A DNA stretch of 64,000 nt from Escherichia marmotae (GCF_002900365.1 NZ_CP025979.1:1736001-1800000); one strand, 5' to 3'. Shown: positions 10,083-20,055, numbered from the stretch's first letter. Program-made: numbers and translations. The notes: generated by a model not told the origin, from the letters alone.

Positions 10083-10817
10083 TTATGCTGTAACCATAAT
10101 CCCTTTTTCGGCAAATGCAGATCGTAGCCGGCGGGCGAATGCCAGTGCATGCTCACCGTCGCCATGCAAACAGACTGTCTGTACTGTTACCGTCGCCCAT
10201 TCGCCAGTGATACTCTTCACTCTGCCGTGTTGCACCATCTCCAGCGTTTGCCCCAACGCCTGTTCTTCATCTTCAATCAACGCGCCTGGCTGGCTTCGCG
10301 ACACCAGCGAGCCGTCAGCCTGATATCCACGATCGGCAAACACTTCCTCACGCGTTGTCAGGCCATATCGCTTGCCTGCACGAATCAGTTCGCTTCCTGC
10401 CAGTCCAACGAGAATCAATGCCGGATCGCAAGCGTAAACCGCTCTGGCGATGGCGTCTGCCAGTTGTGCGTCTCTCGCCGCCTGGTTGTACAGCATGCCA
10501 TGGGGTTTGACGTGACGCATCACACCACCTTCACCACGGGCAATCGCCGCCAGCGCGCCAATCTGATACAACGTCTGGGCGTAAACCGTTTCCGGCGGCA
10601 GTTGCATGGTGCTGCGTCCAAAGTTTTCCCTGTCGGGGAAACTCGGGTGCGCGCCAATCGCTACACTATTTTTTATTGCTTCACGCACGCAAGCCTGCAT
10701 AGTTTGCGCGTCGCCTGCATGAAATCCACAGGCAATATTGACTGAGGAAACCAGCGTTAATAGCTCAGCGTCACTGGCGCAGCCTTCACCCAGATCGGCG
10801 TTCAGGTCAATTTTCAT
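10083..10817 (-). CDS. pxpA: 5-oxoprolinase subunit A
   Basis: 244 residues of the LamB/YcsF family (MKIDLNADLGEG, CGFHAGDA, VKPHGMLYN, VCLHGDGEHA). With PxpB and PxpC it cleaves 5-oxoproline, a damage product of glutamine/glutamate, to glutamate with ATP hydrolysis. It overlaps the end of pxpC by 11 bases, consistent with coupled translation of the complex. Confidence 0.97.
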   Translation of the reverse strand: MKIDLNADLGEGCASDAELLTLVSSVNIACGFHAGDAQTMQACVREAIKNSVAIGAHPSFPDRENFGRSTMQLPPETVYAQTLYQIGALAAIARGEGGVMRHVKPHGMLYNQAARDAQLADAIARAVYACDPALILVGLAGSELIRAGKRYGLTTREEVFADRGYQADGSLVSRSQPGALIEDEEQALGQTLEMVQHGRVKSITGEWATVTVQTVCLHGDGEHALAFARRLRSAFAEKGIMVTA

Positions 10818-11739
10818 TGTGCAGCCGCCACGCTAATTGTTCGAAATAACGTTGCTGATCCTGCCGCGCTTTTAGTGCCTCTTCCAGTGAACACTGGACA
10901 AAATGAATCGGCTGTCCGAGTGGAATTTGCGCCAGATGGTACATATCGGCCTCAATGATACAGGCAATGCGCGGATAACCGCCGGTCGTCTGTGCATCAT
11001 TCATCAACACAATCGGCTGACCGTTATGCGGCACCTGCACCACGCCCGGCAGCAAGCCGTGAGATAACAACTCGCGGGATGTATTACGCTTTAAGATTTG
11101 CCCCTGTAAGCGATAGCCCATCCGGTTACTTTGCGGGCTAAGCTGCCAGGGCGAACGCCAGAATGCATCCTGCGAGGCGCGATCGAACTCATGGTATTCC
11201 GGCCCCGGTAAGGCGCGAATCCGGTTACCCCACAGCAACTGTTTAACGCCTTGCGCTTCCATAAAATCACGCTTCGCTTTGCCGATGGGGAGTCGGCCTC
11301 CATCCTTCAGTAAGCGCCCTTCCAGCCCGCCAATCCCTACTTTGAGATCGGTACTGCATGATCCCATCACTGGCGGAACATCAATACCGCCCGCCACGGC
11401 CAGATAGCTGCGTACACCATGTTGTGGGCGTTTAAGCGTTAAACGCTGACCTGCTTTCATCGGCAAACGCCAGCCCGTCCAGACGGCGTTATCATCCAAC
11501 CGAGCTTCGCAACCCGCGCCTGTCAGGGCAAACCAGCCGTCGCGTTCAAATTCAACCGTTAACTGACCGAGCGTGATTTCCAGTGCCGGAGCGTTAGCAT
11601 CATTACCCACCAGCAGGTTAGCAATGCGCAGCGCAGGCAAATCCAGCGCTCCACAGTGGCTGATACCCGACTGGCGAAAGCCGTGACGACCGCCATCCTG
11701 AACAGTGGTGTACATCCCCGCGCGAATAATCTTCAGCAT
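10807..11739 (-). CDS. pxpC: 5-oxoprolinase subunit C (biotin-dependent carboxylase-like)
   Basis: 310 residues with the AHS2/allophanate-hydrolase subunit 2 fold (GMYTTVQDGGRHGFRQSGI, NDAQTTGGYPRIACI). It is the partner of PxpB and PxpA in ATP-dependent 5-oxoproline cleavage. Overlaps pxpB by seven bases upstream and pxpA by eleven downstream. Confidence 0.97.
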   Translation of the reverse strand: MLKIIRAGMYTTVQDGGRHGFRQSGISHCGALDLPALRIANLLVGNDANAPALEITLGQLTVEFERDGWFALTGAGCEARLDDNAVWTGWRLPMKAGQRLTLKRPQHGVRSYLAVAGGIDVPPVMGSCSTDLKVGIGGLEGRLLKDGGRLPIGKAKRDFMEAQGVKQLLWGNRIRALPGPEYHEFDRASQDAFWRSPWQLSPQSNRMGYRLQGQILKRNTSRELLSHGLLPGVVQVPHNGQPIVLMNDAQTTGGYPRIACIIEADMYHLAQIPLGQPIHFVQCSLEEALKARQDQQRYFEQLAWRLHNEN

Positions 11740-12389
11740 ACTCCCTCCTTCTGCGGCACAAAGCGCACGCTGTCTCCAGGACGTAATAAGATAGGCTCGT
11801 CACGGGTCGGGTCAAACAAACTGAGCGAGGTATGACCAATCAACTGCCAACCGCCCGGCGTTGCCACCGGATAAACACCCGTTTGCGATCCACCGATCCC
11901 GACAGACCCCGCCGGAACAAGCAAGCGTGGTTCTGCGCGTCGTGGCGTGTTTAGTTGTTCCGGCAAACTCCCGAGATACGGGAAGCCCGGTTGAAAACCT
12001 AAAAACCAGACCACGTATTCCACGGAGGAGTGCAATTCAACAACCTGTTTTTCGCTCAACCCACAATGCGCCGCAACCACCGACAAATCCGGCCCGCCTG
12101 CGCCACCATAAACCACCGGGATTTCGATAAAGCGTGACTCTGGCTCCAGTGCCTCACTCTCCTCCCACCAGCGTTGCAAACGCTCTATAGCATCCAGCGC
12201 CAGCGACTCCGGATTACGTAAAATCACCGTGATATTGTTCATTCCGGGAATGGCTTCAACCACATTCGGCATATCCACCAGACGCTGGGCCAGTCGCCAG
12301 ATACGTTTCTGGCTTGCCAACGTCACTGGCGGCTCCAGCTCCAGCACTACCGCCGTTTCGCCTAACAGATAACAACGCGCTCGTTGCAC
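11733..12389 (-). CDS. pxpB: 5-oxoprolinase subunit B
   Basis: 218 residues, KipI/AHS1 family (allophanate hydrolase subunit 1). Recognisable segments are ELHSSVEYVVWFLGFQPGFPYLGSLP and PAGSVGIGGSQTGVYPVATPGGW. Works with PxpA and PxpC to recycle 5-oxoproline. First of the pxpBCA run, 22 bp after ybgI. Confidence 0.97.
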   Translation of the reverse strand: MQRARCYLLGETAVVLELEPPVTLASQKRIWRLAQRLVDMPNVVEAIPGMNNITVILRNPESLALDAIERLQRWWEESEALEPESRFIEIPVVYGGAGGPDLSVVAAHCGLSEKQVVELHSSVEYVVWFLGFQPGFPYLGSLPEQLNTPRRAEPRLLVPAGSVGIGGSQTGVYPVATPGGWQLIGHTSLSLFDPTRDEPILLRPGDSVRFVPQKEGVC

Positions 12390-12411
12390 TTTCGATCCCT
12401 CTGATTATTCG

Positions 12412-13155
12412 TTATGCAGGATTAGGAATATCAATAAAGGTCACATCAAGATCGGTATTTTCATTCAACCACTCGCTTAACGCGCGAATACCACCGCGTT
12501 CAGTAGCATGGTGCCCCGCAGCATAAAAATGCAATCCCTGCTCGCGGGCAGAATGAATGGTTTGTTCAGAAACTTCGCCAGTAATAAAAGCATCCACGCC
12601 AAAACGCGCGGCGCTATCGATAAAACTTTGCCCGCCCCCCGTGCACCAGGCGACGCGCTGTACCACCTCCGGGCCGTTGTCGCCACACCACAACGGCTTG
12701 CGTCCCAGACGCGCTTCAATCCACGAGGCAAGTTCCAGCCCCGGCACCGGCATCGTCAGTTCACCCCACGGCACAAGTGGTTCGATCTCACCCATTACCG
12801 TAATCCCCAACAATGCCGCTAACTGCGCGTTATTGCCCAGTTCAGGATGCGCATCCAACGGCAGATGCCAGCCATACAGGTTGATGTCATTCGCCAGCAA
12901 GGTTTTCAAACGGTTACGCTTCATGCCGCGAATCACCGGCGATTCGCCTTTCCAGAAGTAGCCGTGATGCACGATCACCGCATCAGCCTCAAGACGCACA
13001 GCTTCATCGAGCAGCGCCTGGCTGGCGGTGACGCCGGTAACAATTTTTTGCACCGTCTCCTGGCCTTCCACTTGCAAGCCATTCGGCGCGTAATCACTTA
13101 TCGCCGCGCTGTTCAGTTTCTCGTTAATCAGTTGTTCCAGTTCGGTGTTTTTCAT
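12412..13155 (-). CDS. ybgI: NIF3-like dinuclear metal protein YbgI
   Basis: 247 residues of the NIF3/GTP cyclohydrolase I type 2-like family, which forms a toroidal hexamer with dinuclear metal sites. Metal-ligand segments VIVHHGYFWKG near the N-terminus and AAGHHATERGG near the C-terminus are intact. Biochemical function is not established; hydrolase or oxidase roles have been suggested. It starts the operon with pxpBCA-nei, so a link to metabolite repair is plausible but inferred. Confidence 0.94.
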   Translation of the reverse strand: MKNTELEQLINEKLNSAAISDYAPNGLQVEGQETVQKIVTGVTASQALLDEAVRLEADAVIVHHGYFWKGESPVIRGMKRNRLKTLLANDINLYGWHLPLDAHPELGNNAQLAALLGITVMGEIEPLVPWGELTMPVPGLELASWIEARLGRKPLWCGDNGPEVVQRVAWCTGGGQSFIDSAARFGVDAFITGEVSEQTIHSAREQGLHFYAAGHHATERGGIRALSEWLNENTDLDVTFIDIPNPA

Positions 13156-13425
13156 CTTCGCGCCTTCTGTATTCTGATAGCTACACCGTTAACATAGCGT
13201 TACCTCGCCTGTTCGTCGATAGCCAATCTTTTGACATATTAAGAAACAAACACACCGCCAAAAGACGCAAATTGTTTATCTCGCCACGCCATAGTTCATG
13301 TATATTTATGCAAACAGACAGCATATTGCATAAATAATCAGATCTGTTTCAAGGTTTTAACTTTAAAGAAACACACGCACGCCACGCCACTATTACGTGG
13401 TGTCGCATCCAACCGCGGAATTATT
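13156..13425. promoter_or_regulatory. Divergent ybgI/dtpD intergenic region
   Basis: 270 bp between divergent genes. It is locally AT-rich around 13300-13345 and must hold promoters for both directions. I see no convincing named operator. Confidence 0.4.
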
Positions 13426-14907
13426 ATGAATAAACACGCATCACAGCCGCGCGCTATCTACTACGTTGTCGCGCTACAAATCTGGGAATATTTTAGCTTC
13501 TACGGCATGCGTGCCCTGCTGATTCTCTATCTCACCAACCAACTGAAATACAACGATACTCACGCTTACGCGTTATTCAGCGCCTACTGTTCGCTGGTGT
13601 ATGTCACGCCGATCCTTGGCGGTTTCCTCGCGGATAAGGTTCTCGGCAACCGCATGGCAGTGATGTTGGGGGCGTTGTTGATGGCGATCGGGCATCTGGT
13701 GCTGGGTGCCAGCGAAATCCACCCGACATTCCTTTATCTCTCGCTGGCGATTATCGTCTGCGGCTATGGCCTGTTTAAATCTAACGTCAGTTGCCTGCTA
13801 GGTGAACTCTACGAGCCAACCGATCCACGTCGTGATGGCGGTTTCTCGCTGATGTATGCGGCGGGTAACGTGGGTTCTATTATCGCACCTATCGCCTGCG
13901 GTTATGCCCAGCAAGAGTACAGTTGGGCAATGGGCTTTGGCCTGGCTGCGGTTGGGATGATCGCCGGGCTGGTTATCTTCTTATGTGGCAATCGTCATTT
14001 CGCTCATACCCGCGGCGTTAACAAAGAGGTACTGTGTGCGAAAAACGTTCTCCTGCCAAACTGGGGATGGCTGCTGGTTCTGCTGGTCGCAACGCCTGCA
14101 CTGATTACCGTATTGTTCTGGAAAGAGTGGTCGGTTTACGCCTTAATTGTCGCCACTATCATTGGTCTTGGCGTGCTGGCAAAAATTTATCGCAAAGCAG
14201 AAAACCAGAAACAGCGTAAAGAGCTGGGGCTGATTGTCACTCTTACCTTCTTCAGCATGTTGTTCTGGGCCTTTGCACAGCAGGGCGGCAGTTCAATCAG
14301 CCTTTATATCGACCGTTTCGTTAACCGCGATATTTTTGGTTACACCGTTCCGACCGCCATGTTCCAGTCGATTAATGCCTTTGCCGTGATGCTGTGCGGT
14401 GTGTTCCTGGCGTGGGTCGTAAAAGAGAGTGTCGCGGGTAATCGTACCGTGCGCATCTGGGGGAAATTTGCACTTGGCCTCGGCCTGATGAGTGCCGGAT
14501 TCTGCATTCTGGCCTTAAGTGCCCGCTGGTCAGCAATGTATGGTCACTCTTCTCTGCCACTGATGGTGCTGGGGCTGGCGGTGATGGGCTTTGCCGAACT
14601 GTTTATCGACCCGGTTGCCATGTCGCAAATTACACGCATTGAAATCCCCGGCGTGACCGGTGTATTAACCGGCATTTATATGCTGCTTTCTGGTGCGATT
14701 GCCAACTATCTGGCGGGGGTCATTGCCGATCAGACATCGCAAGCTTCGTTTGATGCTTCTGGGGCGATCAACTACTCCATCAATGCATATATTGAAGTGT
14801 TCGATCAAATCACCTGGGGTGCGCTGGCTTGTGTAGGGCTGGTACTGATGATTTGGCTGTACCAGGCGCTTAAGTTCAGAAACCGTGCGCTGGCGCTGGA
14901 GTCTTAA
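13426..14907 (+). CDS. dtpD: Dipeptide permease D, POT family
   Basis: 493 residues with 12-14 predicted membrane helices. The POT/PTR signature EYFSFYGMRALL at residues 18-29 (ExxERFxYY-like) is the proton and peptide coupling motif of proton-dependent oligopeptide transporters. It imports di- and tripeptides across the inner membrane. A stand-alone gene, followed by a REP cluster rather than a clear terminator. Confidence 0.97.
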   Translation: MNKHASQPRAIYYVVALQIWEYFSFYGMRALLILYLTNQLKYNDTHAYALFSAYCSLVYVTPILGGFLADKVLGNRMAVMLGALLMAIGHLVLGASEIHPTFLYLSLAIIVCGYGLFKSNVSCLLGELYEPTDPRRDGGFSLMYAAGNVGSIIAPIACGYAQQEYSWAMGFGLAAVGMIAGLVIFLCGNRHFAHTRGVNKEVLCAKNVLLPNWGWLLVLLVATPALITVLFWKEWSVYALIVATIIGLGVLAKIYRKAENQKQRKELGLIVTLTFFSMLFWAFAQQGGSSISLYIDRFVNRDIFGYTVPTAMFQSINAFAVMLCGVFLAWVVKESVAGNRTVRIWGKFALGLGLMSAGFCILALSARWSAMYGHSSLPLMVLGLAVMGFAELFIDPVAMSQITRIEIPGVTGVLTGIYMLLSGAIANYLAGVIADQTSQASFDASGAINYSINAYIEVFDQITWGALACVGLVLMIWLYQALKFRNRALALES

Positions 14908-14924
14908 TAAGTCAACACCGATGC

Positions 14925-15062
14925 CTGATGCGACGCTGATGCGTCTTATCAGGCCTGGATTCCCCTGCAATATATTGATTTTGCACTATTTAGTAGGCCG
15001 GATAAGGCGTTCACGCCGCATCCGGCATCCGGCATCCGGCATCCGGCATCCGGCATCCGGGC
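14925..15062. repeat. REP/BIME cluster with six CATCCGG heptamers
   Basis: The dtpD-phr gap holds inverted REP units (GCCTGATGCGACGCTGATGCGTCTTATCAGGC near 14931-14962, and GCCGGATAAGGCG...CGCATCCGG near 14997-15025). The second unit ends in six perfect head-to-tail copies of CATCCGG from 15019 to 15060. The convergent genes on both sides fit a shared transcription end. Confidence 0.92.
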
Positions 15063-15082
15063 ACGATTGCCTGACGCGTCTG

Positions 15083-16501
15083 TTATTTCCACTTCCTCGC
15101 AGCCTCATACACTGCCAACGTTCGTACTCTCGCTTCTTTGTGATCAACAATCGGTTGCGGATAATCCAGCCTCACGCCTGCTTTCTCCGCCCATTTCCAC
15201 GGCTCATGCACCAATTTCCCCGGCACATCGCGCAGTTCCGGTAACCACTGGCGGATAAACTCACCTTCGCGGTCAAATTTCTCGCCCTGAGTTGTCGGGT
15301 TAAAGATACGGAAATACGGCGCGGCATCAGTTCCGGTAGAAGCCGCCCATTGCCAGCCGCCGTTATTGGCAGCCAAATCACCATCAATCAGTTGCGACAT
15401 AAAATATCGCTCGCCTTCGCGCCAGTCGATCAACAAATCTTTCACCAGAAAACTGGCAGTAATCATCCGCAGACGGTTATGCATCCAGCCAGTGCCATTA
15501 AGCTGGCGCATGGCAGCATCAACAATCGGATAGCCGGTCTTGCCTTCCTGCCAGGCCTTTAAATGCGCGGGGTTACTCTGCCACTGGACGCGATCGGCCC
15601 AGGCAATAAACGGGCGATGTTTACACAGCGAGGGGTGATACGTCATCAGATGGCGGTAGAACTCGCGCCAGATCAGCTCATTAAGCCAGATGCTACCCGC
15701 CCCGCCCTCCAGCGCCTGCGGTTGCTCTGCCAGCAGGCGATGCAAACACTGACGAGGCGATAATCCTCCCGTGGCCAGGCTGGCGGACAAACGGCTGGTG
15801 CCTTCCACTGCCGGAAAATTTCTTTGTTGCTCATACTCTCCGGCACCGCTCTGGCAAAACTGGCGTAATTGTGCAATCGCCGTTTTTTCTTCCACCGGAA
15901 AATGCGCTGTGTCGAAAGACTGACGGGGATAATTCAGCGTAATGGATGACGGGGGCGCTATCGATCCGCTACTACGAACTTTTGGTGCAGCGACGCACTC
16001 CGGTATCCCTTCCCGCAGCCGTCTCAGCCAGGCATTTTTAAACGGAGTAAAAACTTTGTACATCTCATGATTGCCGGTCATCACCGCGCCCGGTGGCAGG
16101 ATCACGCTGCCGTCAAATCCTTCACACACCACGTTATGCAACGTTTTCTCAACCAGGGCATCCCGCGCTCGCTCGTTCACCTCGTACTGATAGTTATAAA
16201 ACAGATGGGTTACGCGGTTTTCCTCACACACCTGTTTAACCATTTCAACGCTGGCGGCAAAATCATCCACTTCATGAAACAACAAGGGAATGCCTTTTTC
16301 CGCCAGCATGATTTGCAGTGTATTAAGTTGAGCATTGATAAATTCAGCCTGACGCGGCGACATATTATGCGTCGCCCACTGACGAGGTGTAGCAATATAC
16401 AGCGCCAGCACGCGTGCAGACGGATTGCGACAGGCAGCCGCCAGCGCCAGATTATCGTGCAGACGTAAATCCTGGCGGAACCAGACCAGATGGGTGGTCA
16501 T
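15083..16501 (-). CDS. phr: Deoxyribodipyrimidine photolyase
   Basis: 472 residues, full length. Starts MTTHLVWFRQDLRLHDN, the antenna-chromophore (MTHF) domain, and ends with the FAD-binding helical domain (GWMHNRLRMITASFLVKDLLIDWR, NNGGWQWAASTGTDAAPYFR). It repairs cyclobutane pyrimidine dimers using blue light. Its ATG overlaps the ybgA stop (ATGA), so the two are co-translated. Confidence 0.98.
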   Translation of the reverse strand: MTTHLVWFRQDLRLHDNLALAAACRNPSARVLALYIATPRQWATHNMSPRQAEFINAQLNTLQIMLAEKGIPLLFHEVDDFAASVEMVKQVCEENRVTHLFYNYQYEVNERARDALVEKTLHNVVCEGFDGSVILPPGAVMTGNHEMYKVFTPFKNAWLRRLREGIPECVAAPKVRSSGSIAPPSSITLNYPRQSFDTAHFPVEEKTAIAQLRQFCQSGAGEYEQQRNFPAVEGTSRLSASLATGGLSPRQCLHRLLAEQPQALEGGAGSIWLNELIWREFYRHLMTYHPSLCKHRPFIAWADRVQWQSNPAHLKAWQEGKTGYPIVDAAMRQLNGTGWMHNRLRMITASFLVKDLLIDWREGERYFMSQLIDGDLAANNGGWQWAASTGTDAAPYFRIFNPTTQGEKFDREGEFIRQWLPELRDVPGKLVHEPWKWAEKAGVRLDYPQPIVDHKEARVRTLAVYEAARKWK

Positions 16502-17007
16502 AAAACTCCTGCATAGCGCAAGTTAAAAATACGCGGCCAAAGTTCGAAATAACGCTGCCCTGAAAGCCAGGCGTTAGGATAAAGCGCCATATAGTGTTTG
16601 ATACGCATCAGCGGCGCAAGAAGAGGCTGCTCGCCACGGCGATAACTGTCGATAAGCGCAGCCAGTTGCTGGCGTTCTGTAGAATCAAGGTACGGGCGAA
16701 AATAACCCTGAACGTGCATCAAAACGTTGGTGTGATCGCGCGGGTTGGCGGGGTGAGAAAGCAAAACAATTACGCGTTGGCGATATTCGTTGTAATAGTC
16801 ATCCAGATTTTGCCACCGGTGAATATCAGCCACAAACGGGCCAAGTTTGCGGTACTCAGGCTGGGAATGAGCCAGAAAGACGAGTTTATAGCGGCTGTGA
16901 TAATCGAGAAGCGCCCCGCGCGTTAAGCCTCGCTCTTTGAGATTGTGTAACGCATGCAAAGCAAAAATGCGGATAAGGGGGCTGTCATCTAATAGTTGGT
17001 GATCCAT
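16498..17007 (-). CDS. ybgA: DUF1722 protein YbgA
   Basis: 169 residues of the DUF1722 family. In some bacteria this domain is fused to DUF523 or sits next to photolyase. It is the first gene of ybgA-phr, and the association suggests a DNA repair or light-related role, but no activity is known. It marks the edge of the conserved backbone; accessory Rhs DNA begins just upstream of it. Confidence 0.93.
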   Translation of the reverse strand: MDHQLLDDSPLIRIFALHALHNLKERGLTRGALLDYHSRYKLVFLAHSQPEYRKLGPFVADIHRWQNLDDYYNEYRQRVIVLLSHPANPRDHTNVLMHVQGYFRPYLDSTERQQLAALIDSYRRGEQPLLAPLMRIKHYMALYPNAWLSGQRYFELWPRIFNLRYAGVL

Positions 17008-17431
17008 TACTGCTCCTGAACGGTTTACAGGAGTAAGTGTAGACGATGGGAAATGAGATTTGTGGAGTTAATCCTGTTGTAGGAATGTGTGATGGGGCGT
17101 TTAGTGTGCTAAACGAGAATTAAATAATAAAAAGCCGGGAAGATTTAATTTTCCTCCCAGCTTTTTTAAAGTTTATTTATAGCTTGGTTAATTTCAAATA
17201 ATAATGAGACAATATCTTTCGCAGAGCCATTATAAATGGGAATATCCCAATCAAAATCCTTTATTAAACAAATATAAAACTTCCCATTTATATCAAAAGA
17301 TGGTCGCCACCCAACATCCAAAAGATACCCACCTGGATATTCAACCTGGAGCATATCTTCCTTAAGTTCATCTCGCTGTTCATTAAGAGGGATGCTTTGC
17401 TTCAGGGAAAAGTCATTAAAAACAACATTCC

Positions 17432-17439
17432 CTTTTTTT
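17432..17439. repeat. IS66 target-site duplication, left copy
   Basis: CTTTTTTT immediately outside the left inverted repeat; identical to 20139-20146. Confidence 0.93.
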
Positions 17440-17469
17440 GTAAGCGGCTCGTCAGAACCGTATTGATAT

Positions 17470-19041
17470 TTACTGAGAGCTCAGATCAACTTTCCAGGGC
17501 AACAGATCGCGTACCCGGTTTGCCGGCCAGTCCTGGATATGTTCAATGACGTAACGCAGCCACTTTTCTGGCTCCACATTGTTCAGACGGCATGTGCCGA
17601 TCAGCGAGTACAACACCGCCGCATGTTCACCACCGCTGTCGGAACCCGCGAACATCCAGTTTTTCCGGCCTACGGCCACTCCCCGTAAGGCGTTCTCTGC
17701 GATGTTGTTGTCGATTTCCACCCAGCCATTACTGCAGTACACGTTCAGTGCATCCCACTGTTTCAGCAGGTATGCGAACGCTTTTGCCGTATCTGAGTGA
17801 CGCGACAGTGTTTTCATCTGTTGCTGTATCCAGTCATACAGTGACTGCATCAGTGGCGCGGCTCTGGCTTTTCTTGCCGCCAGACGCTGTTCTGCTGAAC
17901 AGCCCCGGACCTCTGCCTCGATAGCATACAGTTCACCGATACGCTGCAGGGCTTCCGTGGTGATGTCGGTGGGCGCTCTTGCATGCACATCGTGGATTTT
18001 TCTCCGGGCATGAGCCATACACGCGGCTTCCGTTATTCTGCCGGATTCGTATAACACCCGGTAACCACCGTAAGCATCGGCCTGAAGCACACCGCTGTAA
18101 CCGGCCAGGTGATTTTGTGGATGGATACCTTTCCGGTCCGGACTGTACGCGAACCAGACCGCCGGGGGCATCTGTGAACCGGCGTTGCGGTCATCACGGA
18201 CGTAGACCCACAGCCGGGCTGTCCGGGTTTTACCGCTGCCCGGCTCCTGGACCGGGACGGGGATATCATCGGCATGGACTTTACCGGGCATCAGCACATA
18301 CTGGCGCAGGACGTCATACAGCGGCTCCAGCAGTTCAGCAACGGCACCGGTCCAGCGCCCCAGTGTGGCACGGCTCAGCTCCACTCCCTGACGACGGTAT
18401 ATTTCTGACTGGCGGTATAACGGCAGATGGTCTGCATATTTCCCGGTGACAACATGGGCCAGAAGCCCCGCTCCGGCATAACTGCGTGCAATGGGTTTTG
18501 AAGGTACTGGTGCCTGCACGATATGGTCGCACCGGCAACAGGCCAGTTTCGGACGTTGTGTTTCGATAACCTTAAAGGCGCTGCTGATAAGCTCCAGTTG
18601 CTCTGACACATCACATCCCAGAGAACTGAGTTCACCACCACAGGCAGGACAGCATTCCTCTTCCGGCCGGATAACCCGGGTTTCACGGGGAAGTGAGGCC
18701 GGTAACGGTTTACGGGCTGAAGACTGGCGCAGGGCGGATGGCAGTACCGGGTCATATTGCTCACCCAGCGTTTCCGCCATTTCTTCCTGAAGTGCGCTGA
18801 TTCGCTCCTGAGCTTCCTGTATCTGCCGTTCGGTTTTTGCACGAAGTTTTTCTGAGCTTTTACCGAACTGCATACGTTGCAGTTTCGCAACCAGCGCCTT
18901 CAGCCGGTTGATTTCGGAAGCATAAGCCGCCACCCGCTGTGAGAGCAGGCGGTTGTATTCAGCCATCTGGCGGATGGTGTCCTGTTGCGTCTGCAACAGT
19001 GCCCGCAGGCGGGCGTTCTCATGAGCAAGTGAGGTGTCCAT
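17470..19041 (-). CDS. tnpC: IS66 family transposase TnpC
   Basis: 523 residues, full length. An N-terminal coiled coil and leucine-rich region (residues 1-80, with the FGKSSEK segment typical of IS66) is followed by a zinc-binding CCPACGG...CCRCD module, then the DDE catalytic domain (VHADDIPVPV, LQADAYGGY, NGWVEIDNNIAENALR) and the C-terminal GTCRLNNVEPEKWLRYVI segment. It catalyses transposition together with TnpA and TnpB. The stop lies only 30 bp inside the element end. Confidence 0.97.
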   Translation of the reverse strand: MDTSLAHENARLRALLQTQQDTIRQMAEYNRLLSQRVAAYASEINRLKALVAKLQRMQFGKSSEKLRAKTERQIQEAQERISALQEEMAETLGEQYDPVLPSALRQSSARKPLPASLPRETRVIRPEEECCPACGGELSSLGCDVSEQLELISSAFKVIETQRPKLACCRCDHIVQAPVPSKPIARSYAGAGLLAHVVTGKYADHLPLYRQSEIYRRQGVELSRATLGRWTGAVAELLEPLYDVLRQYVLMPGKVHADDIPVPVQEPGSGKTRTARLWVYVRDDRNAGSQMPPAVWFAYSPDRKGIHPQNHLAGYSGVLQADAYGGYRVLYESGRITEAACMAHARRKIHDVHARAPTDITTEALQRIGELYAIEAEVRGCSAEQRLAARKARAAPLMQSLYDWIQQQMKTLSRHSDTAKAFAYLLKQWDALNVYCSNGWVEIDNNIAENALRGVAVGRKNWMFAGSDSGGEHAAVLYSLIGTCRLNNVEPEKWLRYVIEHIQDWPANRVRDLLPWKVDLSSQ

Positions 19042-19060
19042 ATCCTCACTTTACAACGGG

Positions 19061-19408
19061 TTATATGCGGATTCCAGCGCGTTCCGTTCGTTTCGGGTGC
19101 TTCCAGTTGATACCTTCAGGAAGCATGGATAACTGAGCCGGAGTAAGGTGCACCTTGCCGTCACGGGTGACTGGCCAGACGAAGCGGCCCCGCTCCAGGC
19201 GTTTGGTGAAGAGGCACAGTCCGTCACTGTCAGCCCACAACACTTTTATCTGGTCACCCCGGCGTCCGCGGAAGATGAACAGGTGTCCGGAGAACGGGTC
19301 ATCCTTCAGGACGTTCTGAACTTTTGATGCCAGGCCGTTAAAGCCATTCCGCATGTCGGTGATACCGGCAACCAGCCAGATACGCGAACCGGCAGGGAGA
19401 GATATCAT
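19061..19408 (-). CDS. tnpB: IS66 family accessory protein TnpB
   Basis: 115 residues of the IS66 Orf2 family (LVAGITDMRNGFNGLASKVQ, GHLFIFRGRRGDQIKVLWADSDGLCLFTKRLERGRF). Required with TnpA and TnpC for IS66 transposition; mechanism not known. Its ATG shares one base with the tnpA stop (TGATG), the standard coupled arrangement. Confidence 0.97.
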   Translation of the reverse strand: MISLPAGSRIWLVAGITDMRNGFNGLASKVQNVLKDDPFSGHLFIFRGRRGDQIKVLWADSDGLCLFTKRLERGRFVWPVTRDGKVHLTPAQLSMLPEGINWKHPKRTERAGIRI

Positions 19409-20055
19409 CAGTGGCTGCTCCCTTTTATTTCGCGGATAAGTGTCTGTAATAACGCCGGCGTCAGTTTACCTTTAAGCCTGAGAGTTCCGGCCGGCAGAAC
19501 CAGCTCACAACACAGACTGTCGGACGGTGTATTTATCTGCTCTGGTTCCTGTGCGGGGGCCGGGATTTTATTATCCGGCTCCGGCGTTAACGTCACGGGA
19601 AGCAGTGCCGGCATATTTTTTCCGGAAGGCAGCAGGCCACCTTTCCGGTATTGATGGCGCCAGTTGAAGAGCAGGTTATCGTTGATTCCGTTTTCCCGGG
19701 CGATCTGCGCCACACAGGCTCCGGGCTGCAGTGACTGCTCCACTAAGGCGATTTTAAACTCATAAGGGAAGTTGGGCCGCCGGGGACGTTTTTTTACCAC
19801 GGGGGCTTCGGATATAACGGTGCTTTCAGGACGTACGACTGGTACCGTGGAAAATTGTCCGTAAAGGCAGGCATCAAGTTCCTGCTCCGACATGCCTGCG
19901 GGCAAAGGCCACGAAAGGCCAGCTCTCCGAAAGCGCACGAACATACTACAAACTGTTGATTTTGTTACACCCAGGCGACGCCCGGCCACAACCCGGGGTA
20001 AATGTTCTTCAAAGTGAAGACGTAAAGCTTCAGTGATCCAGGTCCGGTGTTTCAT
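19408..20055 (-). CDS. tnpA: IS66 family accessory protein TnpA
   Basis: 215 residues from ATG 20055 (MKHRTWITEALR); an alternative in-frame ATG at 20085 would add ten. Helix-turn-helix segments are visible at the N-terminus (RRLGVTKSTVCSMFVRFRRAG) and in the middle (EFKIALVEQSLQPGACVAQIARENGINDNLLFNWRHQY), consistent with DNA binding to the element ends. Confidence 0.92.
   Translation of the reverse strand: MKHRTWITEALRLHFEEHLPRVVAGRRLGVTKSTVCSMFVRFRRAGLSWPLPAGMSEQELDACLYGQFSTVPVVRPESTVISEAPVVKKRPRRPNFPYEFKIALVEQSLQPGACVAQIARENGINDNLLFNWRHQYRKGGLLPSGKNMPALLPVTLTPEPDNKIPAPAQEPEQINTPSDSLCCELVLPAGTLRLKGKLTPALLQTLIREIKGSSH

Noticed and set aside
15019..15060. CRISPR-like array
   Set aside because: Seven-base tandem copies without spacers; part of a REP element.
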